The notes under the pieces: model-generated | Told to the model about the DNA's origin: nothing | Seen by the model: the letters and a program-made list of their open reading frames with translations, nothing else | Database searches by the model: none | In this document: piece after piece, positions 11,703 through 24,047 of the stretch | How positions within the stretch are numbered: position 1 is the stretch's first letter | Layout: each line of letters begins with the position of its first letter | Assembly: GCA_021209875.1 (NCBI GenBank) | Contig: JAGYVD010000005.1 | Location: 620,001-684,000, forward strand | Direction of reading: 5' to 3' | Length of the DNA stretch: 64,000 bases | Source of the DNA: Rosellinia necatrix | Taxonomy: Eukaryota > Ascomycota > Sordariomycetes > Xylariales > Xylariaceae | Made by a program: the position numbers and the translations under genes

Positions 11703-13890
11703 TTACAGATGGCGCTTGTACATGTAACTCCCGTACATGCCGCCGACGTCGGAAACAGCTACGGGCACCTTGCGCATGCCCCAGAATGCGGCGCCCATCT
11801 TCCAGCTGCGAAAGCCAAGATCTCGTGTGCCCTCAGGTCTTCTTACAAGCCAAAAACGGCTGCCAAACTCCGTCGCTGTCCACCCGGTACGCGTAATGGC
11901 TGGCGAGTGAGAGAGACGGGTATTTGTGTCCTCCGGCAACTCAACCACCTCGAGAGGCGCGGAGTGGCGATTTAAGAGAGAGGCATTGCTGAAAAGCGCT
12001 GATAGATTCAATGCTCCCGCAATGTAGTCTGATAGATCGAGGTACTTGAGTGTGTGCGGGATCCAGTCAAGCTGCTCTATATCCTCGTCAGGCATGAACA
12101 ATCGGTTGATATCTTCGGTCTTTAGACGGCGGCCCATCGCCAACTCTTCCAAATGCTTCGTCAGTGGCCGTAGTTGACTAATGTGCGAGGCATTCATCTT
12201 GCTCCCTTTGAGGCTGAGCGAGCGTAGGGTTGAGGGTAGAATCGGAATTAAACGTGATACATCATCCTCATCGAGGAGCTCGTAGCTTCGGAAGTCAGCT
12301 GCCAGGCTTAGAAACACGAGATTCTTCACCGCAGGGTGATACGTAAGGAAGTCGATGACGGCCGTGCTTGTCAAAAGCTTGCACTTTGCTAAATTGAGGT
12401 GCGTGATCCTGGCCGTGCGTGGGATACAATTGAGCGCGTCGTCTGTGATGCGGGTGCCGGCTACATCGAGGTGCGTGAGATTGGTTAGGCGCGGTAGTAT
12501 CGTCTCGAATACGGCGGGAGGAAGGTTAATACAACGGTGAAGTGATAGCCGGGTGATACACAACATCTGCGGCCACTTATCTGAAAGTATGGTCTCAAAG
12601 GCGGCCTTGAAGCCAGCAGACGAGCACGCGCATAGATCCAGTCCCTGAAGCCGGTCCAGACCGAAGAACAGTTTTCGAAGAACGTGGACGTCGATATCCT
12701 CGTCCACATATTCCTGCGCCAGAAATTCGCGTAGGTACGGTGTTAGCTCCAGGCATTGAAGCAACGTCTCATGCGTCAAATTGCGGGTGATGGCCCGCTC
12801 GCTTGCGGTAGAGAAAAGAGAGGTTGGGTTAAAGTGACTAAAGTCCAATCTCCGTACAATGGTGCCAAGCTGTTGATTTTGAGCCAGGTGGGTTAGGAAC
12901 TTTCGGAAGATCCTCGAATGGGGAACTGTAATGTTTCTGTATAGGGCGTTGAGGGTGGCAGAGTGTAGTGTTCTCGAGGTCAGCAACATTGCCATCAAGT
13001 CGGCGTTGCGACTAGCCAATCCGTCCGGAGGGACGTCTAGTACCAGATGATCGATGATTTGATCTGTGGCACGTTAGCATAAGAACTTTAGTCATGGAAA
13101 ATTGCACACCAAATCGGTGGCGTACGGGCTTGCCGGCAACCAGGTGATAAGTCAACCAACCTGGGAGGTATGACACAGCCACGAGGAATAACGGTACTCA
13201 ACCCGGGCTTTGCCAAACCGGATGCGGTCGATGATTCGCTCTGTACGTTACCTGCGGTATGCTACTGGGGAAGGGCATGAAAGGGTCAAGTGTAAACTTA
13301 CTTTTGGTCTCTGTGGGCAGTCTTTCGAGAGGCGAGTCTCCCGGTCTCCGCTGTACGGCTACGGCCGCGGGGATGAGATTCTTCGGTTTCTTTGGCGAAG
13401 GGGCTGGTGACCAGACCATCCGCAATGCCTGCAGGTCTCCGTAGCTCCTGCTCGCCTGCTTCCCCTTCACGCCAATCTGTTTCCATCCTTGGAAGTTATC
13501 AGCGGCGACGGCGGGGAACCAACATCCATGTAGCCTGCTGTGCGGCTGGGTGACAGGCGGCATGAACTGTGTCTCGGCCATGTCTAAACCGGCTGACGGG
13601 GGAGGGCTGTTATTACTATCGTCGACAACGGCGGTGTCCACGGCCTCCCGGAAGTACGACGAGACCTTGGTGCTGCTGAAGGCCTGAGCTATATCGTCGT
13701 CTACTTCTCGTACGGAAGAGAAGGATGCGCGGCTAGAAGAAGATGTTGCTGGCGAAGGGGATGTTTGTTGGGGAGAAAGGGTGCCACCCATGACTTGGTC
13801 GTCGGTGGGAGGCTGAGCGGCTTTAATAAGCTCCTTTGCAAGATGGTCGTCCAAGCTCTGCAGGACAGAAGCGGTGGGAATGAAATCCAT
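11703..13890 (-). CDS. F-box / leucine-rich repeat protein
   Basis: This is probably a substrate adaptor of an SCF ubiquitin ligase. Exon 1 (13890-13302) encodes a Ser-rich, disordered N-terminus of 196 aa that ends with the F-box start LERLPTETK. A 238-nt intron (13301-13064, GTAAGT donor, GCTAAC branch, CAG acceptor) leads to exon 2 (13063-11703), which continues NQIIDHLVLDVPPDGLASRN and completes the F-box. Leucine-rich repeats follow over about residues 240-560, with units such as LTHLDVAGTRITDDAL and ITHLNLAKCKLL. Splice phases agree (589 plus 1361 nt), giving 649 aa. The ATG at 13890 (MDFIPTASVLQ) is the first methionine that keeps a fungal-like N-terminus; an earlier in-frame start near 14091 would add a poorly conserved-looking leader. 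The intron contains a second F-box-like segment (see findings). Confidence 0.85.
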
Positions 13891-16800
13891 GGCGACGGAG
13901 GGAAGGAGGGGGGTTTGTAAAAGAAGGGTATCGGTACGACGGGACACTGTACTATAGCTACAATAGGGTACGTAGTAGAGGGACGGGGAGAGGTGAAACC
14001 GTATCGGGATGGGAATAGGGGATAGGATAGGTGCGAGATGGCCGTGGTGCGAGAACCACTTTCGATAGCGCAATGTTACTCTACTCCCCAAGCTCTGCCC
14101 AGGACTGGCGGACTGGGGGAGACCGGCCGGGATGCGTAATGCCTACGCAGACGGTCTGGCGAGCTTCCGTGGAGATGCGCACGGATACACAGGTGATGGG
14201 ACGGAGATTGGGAGATGAGTGGTGCAAACTTTATGACCAGCCGGCCGGGAGTGGACAGATGTGCTTGCGTGTGTGTTGTGTGCGCTTGTTTGCGTGTATG
14301 TAAGTATGTGTGTGTGCGTGTGGTGTGTGTGTGTGCGTGTGTGTAGGTGCGTGCTGCGTGTGCGTATAGGGTAGGTATGCGTATAGTGTTTCTGTATAGT
14401 GTATGTGGGTAACAGGTAGTGGTAGGCAGTAGGGTAGGTAGTAGTAGATGTAAGGGAGCGTAGTAAGTAGAGGTAGTCGATAGGGACTATGTATGGATAG
14501 ATGGATGTAGGTCTGTAGGTCTGTAGGTCTGTACCCAGGCTAGGAGAGAGGTTCCGTATACTGATGGAGGTGTGTAACGCTCGGCGCGCCCCGGTGCGTT
14601 TTCTCGTTAGTCAACGAGCCAGCTGGTTAGGTAATGGATATTGTTGGCACAATGCGGGGAAAGCGCCTCGATGGGAATTGGTGAGAAGGAAGCAACTGGG
14701 ATGGTCAAACGGCCGTACTTGCTGTGTATTGAATTAGGAAGGTTTGTGAGCTCAATAGTACAGTAAGGGTCCGGGCCAGGAACAGGTTAGACGTGAGCCG
14801 GCCAAAAAGTATAAAATATAAAAAATATAAAAATAAAGGGAGGCTGTTTCGGCCGCGGTGGAGCCGCGGGTGGAGCTGCAGGTCTAAGGAAACCACCCCA
14901 GGTATGGGACTAAGTACGTGTACGAAGTACCTAGTGGAAGGGAAGTAACTACACTACACTAGATAGTGTACACCACAGATGCACCGGCAGACGCCTGCCT
15001 GGTAAGTATCCAGGTTAACCAGATATGTACTAGGTTAGGTACTTAGGTAGGTAGGGTATGTAGTGTAGGTATTGTGTAGTATCCTATGCAGTGTCTTATG
15101 TAGTATCCTATGTAGTATCCAATGTCTGGACGCACGCAGGGTACTAGACACCGGGACGGTAGCAGGACGGTAACAAGATGGCAGTAGAGTATGCGGAATG
15201 CGTGATGCGATGCGTGTGATGCGTCTTGGAGGACGTATACTAAGTGGGTAGGAGGAAATAAAAAAGTCTGGGGTAGACTAAAACGGCTCCGAGGTAGGGG
15301 TTCTAGACTGGACCTAGGCCGGATAGGTACGGGCGAAGACCGTGGAAGGAATCCTGTTGGCGTCCTGTTGGGGCTACAAGTCTCTGCGAGGCGTGCACGT
15401 GGACAGCAATTTGTGTTGTTGAGAGGGAATGGTCAAAGGAGAACTAGCGGGCTTCGTGGTCTGGGTGACCTCGATGGTTTCATTGATATGTCAAGCTTAC
15501 CACAACCGAGCGCGCCAGTGGCTCCGGTGGTGGCCAGGCGGCTCGTACTGAGGGGCCGCCGGGTTTTCATCAGCCAAGAATTTGGTAATGAAAACAAAGG
15601 CCGTCGGTTTCTTGATTGTCACCTGACCACATCAGCCATTCTAAGGGTCTTGGCAATCTGATGGTCCTCGAACCATTGAGTAATAATGAGAAGGCAGCCG
15701 GGAACACAGGATCGATCTCGATTTTGCCCAATTCGCCGCTCTCTCGTTGTGGGATCAAAAGACGAGGCCAGCACGATCGCGCTTTTTTGTTTCAACTTAG
15801 AAAACAACCCAGGTAGGTACCGTCTATCTAGTTAAACGTTGCAGCTGCATCTCCCATCTGCACATCCTGGACATCCCGGTGACTTTTGGGGGAACACTGA
15901 CGAAAGAGGCGAAAAACACTTCCAAAATTGGAGAAATTTCGGTGCTGTGGCGACGCTCATTGGCTGCAGGGAGAAGCTCTTCGCATTCAAACTTTCGGGT
16001 GCAGCCCTGCCCTGTCTTGGCTAGTCTCTTGGCTGCTATCTTGGCTTTTTCCAACTTTTTTTTTCTCCCCGAAGATTAGGTTAGGTACTACCTACAACCT
16101 AGGTTAGGTGCTACCTAAGCACGGCATGTTTCACCTATTATTGCCCAATTTTTCGCGGTATGACATGACCAATACATCATACCTGCTTTGCCTCTTTGGT
16201 CACCAGCTTCTCTCGCCATACGTGGAGGCAATTTGTCTACATGACCTACTTACTCCAAACAACGCGACCTCTCCAAACCGACCCAGCCACTGCCACCAAC
16301 AATGGCCGGACGAATTGGAAGATATCACACTCGGCATCACCCACCAGCTGTCGCGCTAACCTGAGATTGCCTTCATGTTCGATTCCACTGGCTGTTTTAC
16401 TTTGTTTTCATTCCACTAGCCGCGCTGGATCGTTCGACCAAGAAATTAGAATGATGCCAACACCACAGCCCAAGAGCGCCCAATTCTCACGAACCAAGCA
16501 AACGCACACTGTAATGAGACCGTGACCCTCTTCCTTTTTTTTTTTTTTTTTTCTCGCCCACAGCCTCTCAATGGCCCTCGTAATAATAGCCTATAAATCA
16601 AAATAAGTGCGAGGAGGTGACTCGTTGCGACTCACCCCATCTCTCGTGTGATCAGCGGCGTCTGGCGACAAACTCCAAATTGCCACGCAAACCTGCATCC
16701 GACCCCGGCAAGCCGGTTAGCAAACAGAAAAAGCTGACCCTCTTCCCCCACTCCCCTGTCATACGCAGCCTCGCATCTATGCAAAAGAAAAAAAAAGAGG

Positions 16801-18043
16801 ACACGGTGCTACTGCGACTACCTGACGTGGGTAGGCCGCTCTGATTCGCCAAGGGCCGATGCCCCTTACCTAAGACTCACTCAGACTCCCCATCCGGCAT
16901 CGGCGGCGGCGTAGCCGCCTCAGCCTCGCTTTTTCCCAGTCCAATGCAATGAGCATCTGCTCCCTGACCGGTCGGTCTCTCCCTTGTGAGACGGATGTAT
17001 CGGATGAGACGACGTGAGGCTCGCCGTCCGAGATTTTTTCGTAGATAGACGGAGATGCTAGATTCGGGGTAATTGATGAATTGCCTAGGTACCTGCCTGT
17101 TGTGAACACATCTCCAACATGTACCATCACCGGAACTCGTCTCATCTGAGTCCCCGACGCTCGCCGACGTCTTCTGCTGCCGTTGTATCGGCGTCGATTT
17201 CCGCCCACCTCATGCATCAAGAAAGTTACCAATCGGTGACATATAACACTGACCTCTTCGATTATCTGGCTTGTTGTGTGCTGTGACTGGCATCCTATCG
17301 GGTATACTTACGAGTGTTGATGGGCACCAGGAGGCCCCAGCGTCTTAAGGCATAAACGAATGGAATTATATCACGAATCGAGACTAACGACCTGTACCCT
17401 CGTTGCTGCTTACCTAGGCGGGGTGTAATATTACCCGCATCGCCCAGCGCATTGGTCACGGCTCCGTCCACTCGGTCTACGACGCCTAATTGTGTCTATC
17501 AACTAATATCTAGTATGTGCTCCTTACTAGTTGACTCCCTCTCTATGGCCGATTCGAAGCCTTTGTAACGGGTAAGAATTGGACCAAATATTACATTTGC
17601 GATGCAAATAGGTACCTAATAATTATGCAAAGACGGGTTGTAGAAGACCGAGTACTGTTGCTCTTCAAGCTGCTCGTTTCATGAAGACAACGAGCCTTTG
17701 GTTTGAGGATTGGTTTGAGGATGAAGAACGCGGTGGGAATGCTCTTTCCGTCGCCTTGAATTCAATAAAAATCTCACTATGCTCTTTTCCACGTTCGCCG
17801 TTATTATCGTTGAGGCGTTCGTCATCCGATTGAACAACTCCTCAAAGGACTATTAATCACAAGTTCTGAGGGTAGAAACCGCAACATGCTGGTGTCTGCA
17901 AACACTCGCTAATCGGTTTTGTTTAGACGCCATTCGCCCGTACGTAATCTGCACCATCGCCGCCAACTCCGTCATGTGTATTATACAGAGATGCAACTAC
18001 ATCATCCATCATCATCCGTCCTTAAAACATGGCAGGCGTAATT
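13891..18043. other. Long gene-poor intergenic region
   Basis: Over 4 kb I find no gene I can support. It holds a TG-rich microsatellite (14285-14346), three tandem copies of TGTAGGTC (about 14506-14532), TAGTATCC repeats (about 15068-15120), a T-run (about 16535-16552), and many TAGGTA/TACCTA words. A 120-codon minus-strand frame at 16870-17232 is Arg-rich with no domain. A 40-codon frame at 15429-15551 starts with a hydrophobic stretch but lacks other support. Confidence 0.4.
14285..14346. repeat. TG-rich microsatellite
   Basis: This is an imperfect run of TG and TGTG/GCGTG units in the upstream flank of the F-box gene, interrupted by single C and A bases. Confidence 0.85.
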
Positions 18044-20255
18044 TTACCTCCCGTTGACTTTCTTCCCCGTCTTAATGCGGTCTTTACAGTTATCGCAGTA
18101 CCATTTCACTACCAAATATGTCAGCTAACCGTTACTGGGTTCGGGAATCGCAACCACGCGGCCTTACTGTTAGATGGCGGGGCCGCCTTGAGGCCTACAC
18201 AATCGAGATGAAACCACTCGCGCTCGCAATCGTCCGCATCGCAGGCTACCATCTCACCATAGCTTACGCCATTGCAATAGCAGTATAGGGGTTCGTCTGC
18301 ATCAACATCCCCTTCGTCATCGCCGTGGCCACTACTATTTGTATCCTCGTCCACAATACGCGTAGGGATCGCATGTTGGGAGGCACCTTTCTTATGACTT
18401 CTCTTTGCTGTCGTCGTTGTTGCTGTTGTTGTTGTCGTTGTCGTCACATTCCTCGCTGCCCGGGATCGTGGTGTCGAATCTGGAAAGCTGCCTATTGCAG
18501 GGGTTGACGGTTTACTAGCTCGTCCGCTTTTAGTGGTGACAACAGTCGTCGTCGTCGCTTGCGCCTGATGGTGCGTCGGCTCTATCGGCTCCGCATCATC
18601 TGTCTTGGGGGGGTTCTCCTTCTTGTTAACACCGTTCACGGCATTTGGAGGGTGGGGATTCGTTTCTTCTTTGTTAGGCTCTGTTTTAATGACAGTAGTA
18701 GATTCCTTCAGTGTCTTGGGTTCAGCGGAGGCTCGCGGACCATTGGGTATGATGGGAACTTCGGGAGGCACGACAGCGACGCCATTAGGCCGGCTAGACG
18801 TCGAGGAAGCAGGGCGCGGTCGGCCGTTCTCTGCGCTGGATTGAATAGAATTTTGCCTCGCCCTCGAAGAAGCCGGGCGCGGCACTGCAGCAGGTGGCGC
18901 AGGAGACCCGCGACCAGCTGGCTTGTCTCCCTGATGTGGTTGGGGGGTCGGTGATGGTATTGATGGAGTGACCGTTGCTGCTACTGTAGCGGCGACTGCG
19001 GTTTTACTGAGAACTAGCGTTAGAGAGCGAGCAATAGTTGTTAGGGGGCTAGGAGGAGAGCCAACCTCTTCTTTGATATGCCGTTGGCGGTAGGAAGAGC
19101 CTTGCGCTTTTTGGTTGGTTCGGGCGCTGGCGTTGCTCGAGGACTGGCGGCCCTAGGTTTGGGCGCATTGCCGCCATACACCGAGCTCATAGCGCGTTCC
19201 ATAGGCTGTCCGCCGTTGACTGTCTTGTTATTATTCTCGACCTTCCTCCTTTTCGATGGGGGGTTCCCATTGGCGCTTGTGGTTATACCCAAGCCTACCG
19301 GTGTAGCAGGCTCGGCGCCTTTTCGTGCCTTGCTAGCGCCCTGCGCTTTCTTGGGGGGCTCAGCCTTTTGTTTGTTTTCGTGGTCGTCCGCATCGGAGTC
19401 GTGATGTTGGTTTTTGAGACCCTTCTTTGCCATGAGGGCTTGTTTCCTCGCGTCGCTTCGTGCCGCAGCTTCTTCTACTTGGAGGTGTTGCGCGGCAGCA
19501 GTGATAAAGGCTGCCCCGTCACGGCGCGACCGCTCGGCCTGGTTTGCCCGGTTGATCCGATTCTCGGGGTAAGCCCAATGTGAAGTGCTACCCCATTTTG
19601 CCTCGTCGCTAAACTCGTTTTCGAGGTGGGGCCAAACATCGTTAATGCGTGCGAGTTGTTTTGAGAGTGCGTCGTTCGCTGTAGATATCACGTGGTTCTT
19701 CTCCTCGAGAGAGACGAGCATTTCCTGTATCTTGAATGCGGTATGGAGGAACAGATTTCGCCTCGGGACACTGCTCAGATCAAAGACGGTGGAGGCATGG
19801 GATTCATTGAGCGAGCCGGGAGCCCGGTGGCCGCTCAACGCGTGATCGGTTGAGCTGTTCTGGGCGCTCATCGGCGTCGAAGTGGGTGCGACGCTGCTGG
19901 AGCCATCGCGGGTGCTTCGCGGTTCGGGAGGGCTCGACTTGAGGGCAGCGTCAACGAACTGGAACAAAGTCTCCTCGGGGGCGAAGATCTTGGCATCGAC
20001 CTCCTTCAGAAGTGTAAAGTGTCGGACGAGATCTTTGGGCAAAGCGGTTACAGCGTCGGTGAAATGGGTAATGGCGGGAAATATGTCGATAGGCTGATCG
20101 TGGCTCCGGCCACCCCCGAGCGACTCACGGCCACCAACGGCACGCGAGGGAGCCGAGGTTGTTCTCGGGGGGTTGGTTCGAGTCTGACGGACTGGCTGAG
20201 CCCTTCGGCCAGAAGGGCCAGCAGCGTCGGCTCGCCGTGGCTCGGCTGTCTTCAT
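18044..20255 (-). CDS. ING-family PHD-finger chromatin protein (Pho23/Yng-like)
   Basis: ING proteins bring histone acetyltransferase or deacetylase complexes to H3K4-methylated chromatin in the nucleus. Exons are 20255-19066, 19006-18168 and 18108-18044; phases agree and give 697 aa. The ING N-terminal domain (about residues 58-105) reads [20 protein letters not shown] then [16 protein letters not shown] second conserved helix, [18 protein letters not shown], lies near residue 165. The C-terminal PHD finger has the full Cys4-His-Cys3 set: [31 protein letters not shown], then [15 protein letters not shown] from the last 65-nt exon. The linker is Thr-, Ser- and Lys-rich. The first intron uses a weak GTTGGC donor, so that junction is the least certain. 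The start at 20255 is the first ATG; an upstream TTG was ignored. It belongs to the ING family; whether it serves Rpd3L or NuA4/NuA3 cannot be decided here. Confidence 0.9.
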
Positions 20256-20820
20256 GTTGAATCTCGGCAACTAATGGCGCGAGGGCGAGGAGGCGTCAAC
20301 GGCAGAGCGACACGGGGGCTGACAATCGGGGTGGGTGGGCAGAAGGCCGTGAGTGGGTGTGGTAAATAAAGTTGGCATGTAAAATTGATAAGTAGTTCCC
20401 GGTAGCAAAGCTCAAGTCATTTTGGAATACGAGATAGGTTGTGCTGTGTTGTAACGAGTGGTGGAAGAAACGCGACCAAGAGAGGCAGAGGGTAGAGGCG
20501 GAGGCGCAAAACTGCGAGGGCTAGTTAGAGTGACCCAGGCCCTTGTTCAAGCTGTCCAGCGTAGCAGGCGGTACATACTTCCAGTCCAGTAGCAGCGCGC
20601 TTAGCCAACCCCTCTCCCCGTTACTTGGCCTACCCCCTTGGCCAATGCGCACCCACCGCCAATTGTACATGATTGGCTCGATTGGCTGGGTAACTAATCA
20701 GCATCCATCGCGATAAGATGAAGATATGATAAGATAAGGGGTATTTCCAAGAAGATTCGAAGGTTCTTTTGGGTTGACAGCTGACCTGGCCTGTTGAGTA
20801 GTATTGCCAAAAGCACATAC

Positions 20821-20866
<46 letters not shown>

Positions 20867-21680
20867 TGACCCCCTCCATCCTCCCTTACGTAGGAAGGGT
20901 AGTGGGTTTTCTCCTTCTACTTCTTCGCATAGGCATCAAGAAGAAGAATGTATTTAGCGGCTTGTTGCATTTTGAAAGGGTATGTGATTATTAGGAAGAA
21001 TATAGTGCTAATGAGGGAGACAAAGGTGTCTGGTGTTTTCGTGGGGTGACGGGGATGAGGGAGTGATTAGGTGGCTGTATACCAAACCTACACAAGGTAG
21101 GTTGAGGCTACTAGGGATTTGGTAGTCACGCTATGGTTGGTGCACGGCCTGTCATTAGGATGCAAGGCTGACTGGCGTACGAAAATACCTTTGTTTGACT
21201 AACTAGCCTTTTAAGTATACGCATACTCCATCCATGAATCGGGTTGCATGGCATCATAGTCGCTAGTTTACTACCCATCCATAACTACCAGCCTTTGGAC
21301 GCCCTTACTAGGTTAGGTGGGGAGGCCATGTAGATAAAGGCACTGTAGGTTGGGAGATTAGCCTTAGGAGTTGTTTGGGTCTTATGGCCAGTTTATAGCT
21401 CTCGCATGCTGCTGTGACTATTAAAAATACTCATTAAAAGGCGTAAGTGCTATCGTGTTGAAAATTCTTCCTTGTGTGTCCTCTATCAATTAACCTCGAG
21501 TCGTGACTATCACCAGTACCCTAACCTGGTGAGTGACATTGAGGACTCATAACGCCCCAAGGTTGCCCTGTTTGCACTGCCTAATAAATGCTGTAATACT
21601 CACCGGGGGAGGTCACTATAGCTCCTGAACCCTTAACATCGGCCTATTATTATCCTACCGCGAAGTGTGCAACCTGCTCA
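20256..21680. other. Intergenic region between ING and RER2 genes
   Basis: Both neighbours are on the minus strand, so this stretch holds the ING gene's upstream region and the RER2 gene's downstream region. Apart from the AGT triplet repeat at 20821-20865, I see no gene and no RNA feature. Confidence 0.45.
20821..20865. repeat. (AGT)15 trinucleotide repeat
   Basis: Fifteen perfect AGT units lie in intergenic DNA. Such a pure array is likely to vary in length between strains. Confidence 0.95.
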
Positions 21681-22830
21681 TTACTTTCGCGACGAGTCCT
21701 TCTCGAGCAGCTTCTTCTGTCTCCACTGCCATTCTAACAGCACGGGCACAAAATGCCAGAGATCAAACTCGGGCCAGAAGCACTTCAAGAAGAAAATGTG
21801 CGTGTTTTCGTGGCATTGCCAGAGCATGAAATCGCTCAGTCGGGTAACATTACTGGTTCGGATAAAGATATCGAGAGGAGGACACTCCGCGGTGTAGGTA
21901 TGGCTATTGATGGTGTCGGTAGTAATATTTTCGGGGTTCGGGAATTTGCGAGGCTTGGTTGTTGACTGCAAAGGTGGTGACTCGGGATCTAGGGCGGTAG
22001 CTGACGACATTGAATCATCTAGGTCCGAACCAGCGGTAGCATCCGACGATGCCTCCTTAATTGAGTCGAGGGAATCTGTCTGCTTCGAATAGTTCGATCT
22101 TATCTTCTGTGTTATCCTCGACTGGGAAAATGGGGCTTTGGACGGTTGAGACGGTGAGGTGAATTCGTCAATAGTCGCCTTGATCGCGCTTGTCATTTCG
22201 GCCCTCGATGTGTATGGGAAGCAAATGTTTAAAACCGCACTGAAGGCTAGGTTAGCAATGCCAATGGTAGCAGAGGTTGCGGCAAAGCCTACTCCTTGTT
22301 GTGCTTGGTCATCTCGACCGCTCGGTCGACAAAAGGGAGGACATCGGGGGGAATAAGGTCCCGCTCGCCAAGCACACGAATACACGCGCCATATCGATCA
22401 AGCAATTCTCCATGCTGCACGAGCTGCTCCAATTTCACTTTTGCTAATGCCATCAGTCCTTTGACCTCGCCACGTGGCCGGTTGAAGTTCTCGATGCTAA
22501 AGGCGTAGACGGTTACCACCTTGACGCCGCATTTATAACAAATCTCGAGCACCTTCAACGCGAAATCTATTAGCTGTAGACTATGAGTGCGGAACGATTG
22601 GAGCATACTCTTGCGAGAGCCTCAAACCCCAGGTGATGACCCTCGATGGTCTCGATCTTGTGGTTTCGTGCAAACCGCCTGTTTCCATCCATCTCAAAAG
22701 CGACATGCTTTGGGATCGGCCCCTGTTTAAGGGTACCGATAAGCACCTCCCGGGCGCCTCTCATAAACCATTCCGCCGGAGGGGATTTCCAGAACCAATT
22801 TCTAATGTGAGAAAGGTAAAGATCGGACAT
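21681..22830 (-). CDS. RER2: Dehydrodolichyl diphosphate synthase (cis-prenyltransferase)
   Basis: This ER-associated enzyme adds isopentenyl units to farnesyl diphosphate to make polyprenyl diphosphate for dolichol and protein glycosylation. Three exons (22830-22609, 22552-22293, 22239-21681) give 346 aa with agreeing phases. FEMDGNRRFARNH (from residue 45, catalytic Asp48) is the first conserved region. Then come VVTVYAFSIENFNRP, NICFPYTSRAEM, and the C-terminal IFIRTSNVTRLSDFMLWQC. A Ser/Asp-rich insert of about 100 residues separates the last two motifs; such inserts are usual in filamentous-fungal homologues. Intron 1 (56 nt) ends in AAG rather than the usual CAG/TAG, with a GCTAAT branch 14 nt upstream. 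The CAG alternative would leave an intron of only 35 nt and add residues. Intron 2 is 53 nt with a GCTAAC branch. Confidence 0.93.
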
Positions 22831-24047
22831 GACGAGAGCTAGGTCGATAGACTACCCGTAGTTGTCGCGTGATACAGTTACAAAAAGAAAAAAGAAAAAA
22901 GAAAAAAGAAAAAAGGAAAAAGAAAAAAGGAAAAAGAAGGATGGTTTAATGGTTGCTATTTGGCGCGCTCAATGATGTCGACGTGTCTAGGAGCGGGGAG
23001 GGCGTTTTACGAAAAGGATGCCTACGACGACAGAAATGCGAGGAAGATGAAGCTGTGGCTATGTTTGGTGCGCCGAAGGAATTATGACGACGACTTTGCA
23101 TGGTTATTCGTTGGACACATGCGTTTGGGGTCTGGCAAAGTTCCAAAGGCAGGTGGAGTGCCAAGATGCCAGGTAAAGCTTGGGCCATTTCGGCAGGCAT
23201 CACCCGGGAGCGCTTCGGGTGACGGACAGTCGGGTCCTCCCTTAGGAAATATGTCACTGCCTACATACGTTATATACATACATACATACATACATACATA
23301 GTGTACATTTATTCTTCATCACAGGTCGGAAGGTACCTTGGTAGGTAATTAGTTTCTAACCTTTTTCTTTTCTTACAACGAGGGACTGAGAACGGTAGCA
23401 TGCCGCATCGCTGGTATTCTTGATAATAAAACAACCTCCAGATTTACATCTCGTCATCCTCATTATCCATACTTGAGCAATCTAGAATTACAGTACCTTG
23501 TGAGAATTTGTTAGGCCTAGCTAAAGAGGGCGGTGCTCGTGCTACTAATCCTGAATCATGTCACTATCTAACCTTATAGGACCTAGTAACTATTGGCACC
23601 ATTTCCCAACCCCACAAGCTCGCTATGTCGTGTTCTATACTACACTACGAAGTGCATACAAGGTTGTATGTACCTAAGTATGTAGGTATTCAGTGTACAT
23701 TATTTAGTGGCTCCCTAGGTAGTGCTTTAAGGGGCTCCCTCAAGGCTGAATAGACACCTTGCAGGTTTCCCTCACACCAATAGAGCGGGGCAACATATAC
23801 TACATGTTGTGTGTGGGTATGTATGTGGGAAATAAGGTTCCTAGCTGCTGCTACTCTCTACCTCGGTAGGTAGTTGTCTACCTTACTTATCAAGACTCCT
23901 AGGTCAAGCTTCCAAGAAGTTTCCTGCATCCACATCCGTGAGCGCAGATCGTCGTTGCGCAACGCAAAGCCAGTACCGATCCCGCAATGCAATGTACCGG
24001 TTGGGATCATCACTAAGCTTTCTTCCTTCGCAGCGAACAACTTCAAC
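22831..24047. other. Divergent intergenic region between RER2 and the rhomboid-like gene
   Basis: The flanking genes point away from each other, so this 1.2 kb holds both promoters. It contains a purine tract (22882-22940) and a CATA microsatellite (about 23276-23300). No gene is supported. A 103-codon minus-strand frame at 22946-23257 has no recognisable domain. Confidence 0.45.
22882..22940. repeat. A-rich purine heptamer repeat
   Basis: Tandem units close to GAAAAAA run for about 60 nt, 50 nt upstream of the RER2 start on the minus strand, where they read as a T/C tract. This may lie in its promoter or 5' leader. Confidence 0.85.

Noticed and set aside
13891..14091. Upstream extension of the F-box protein start
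   Set aside because: The frame is open, but the added peptide is simple and Ser/Tyr-rich; the ATG at 13890 gives the more likely N-terminus.
15429..15551. 40-codon frame starting MVKGELAGFVVWV, possibly a small membrane peptide
   Set aside because: Too short to judge without transcript or conservation; similar frames arise by chance.
16075..16120. TTAGG-like repeats suggesting an internal telomere-type sequence
   Set aside because: Only two units, mixed with the common TAGGTA words; not a TTAGGG array.
16870..17232. 120-codon Arg-rich frame on the minus strand
   Set aside because: No domain, no supporting splice pattern, and composition typical of chance frames in mixed-composition DNA.
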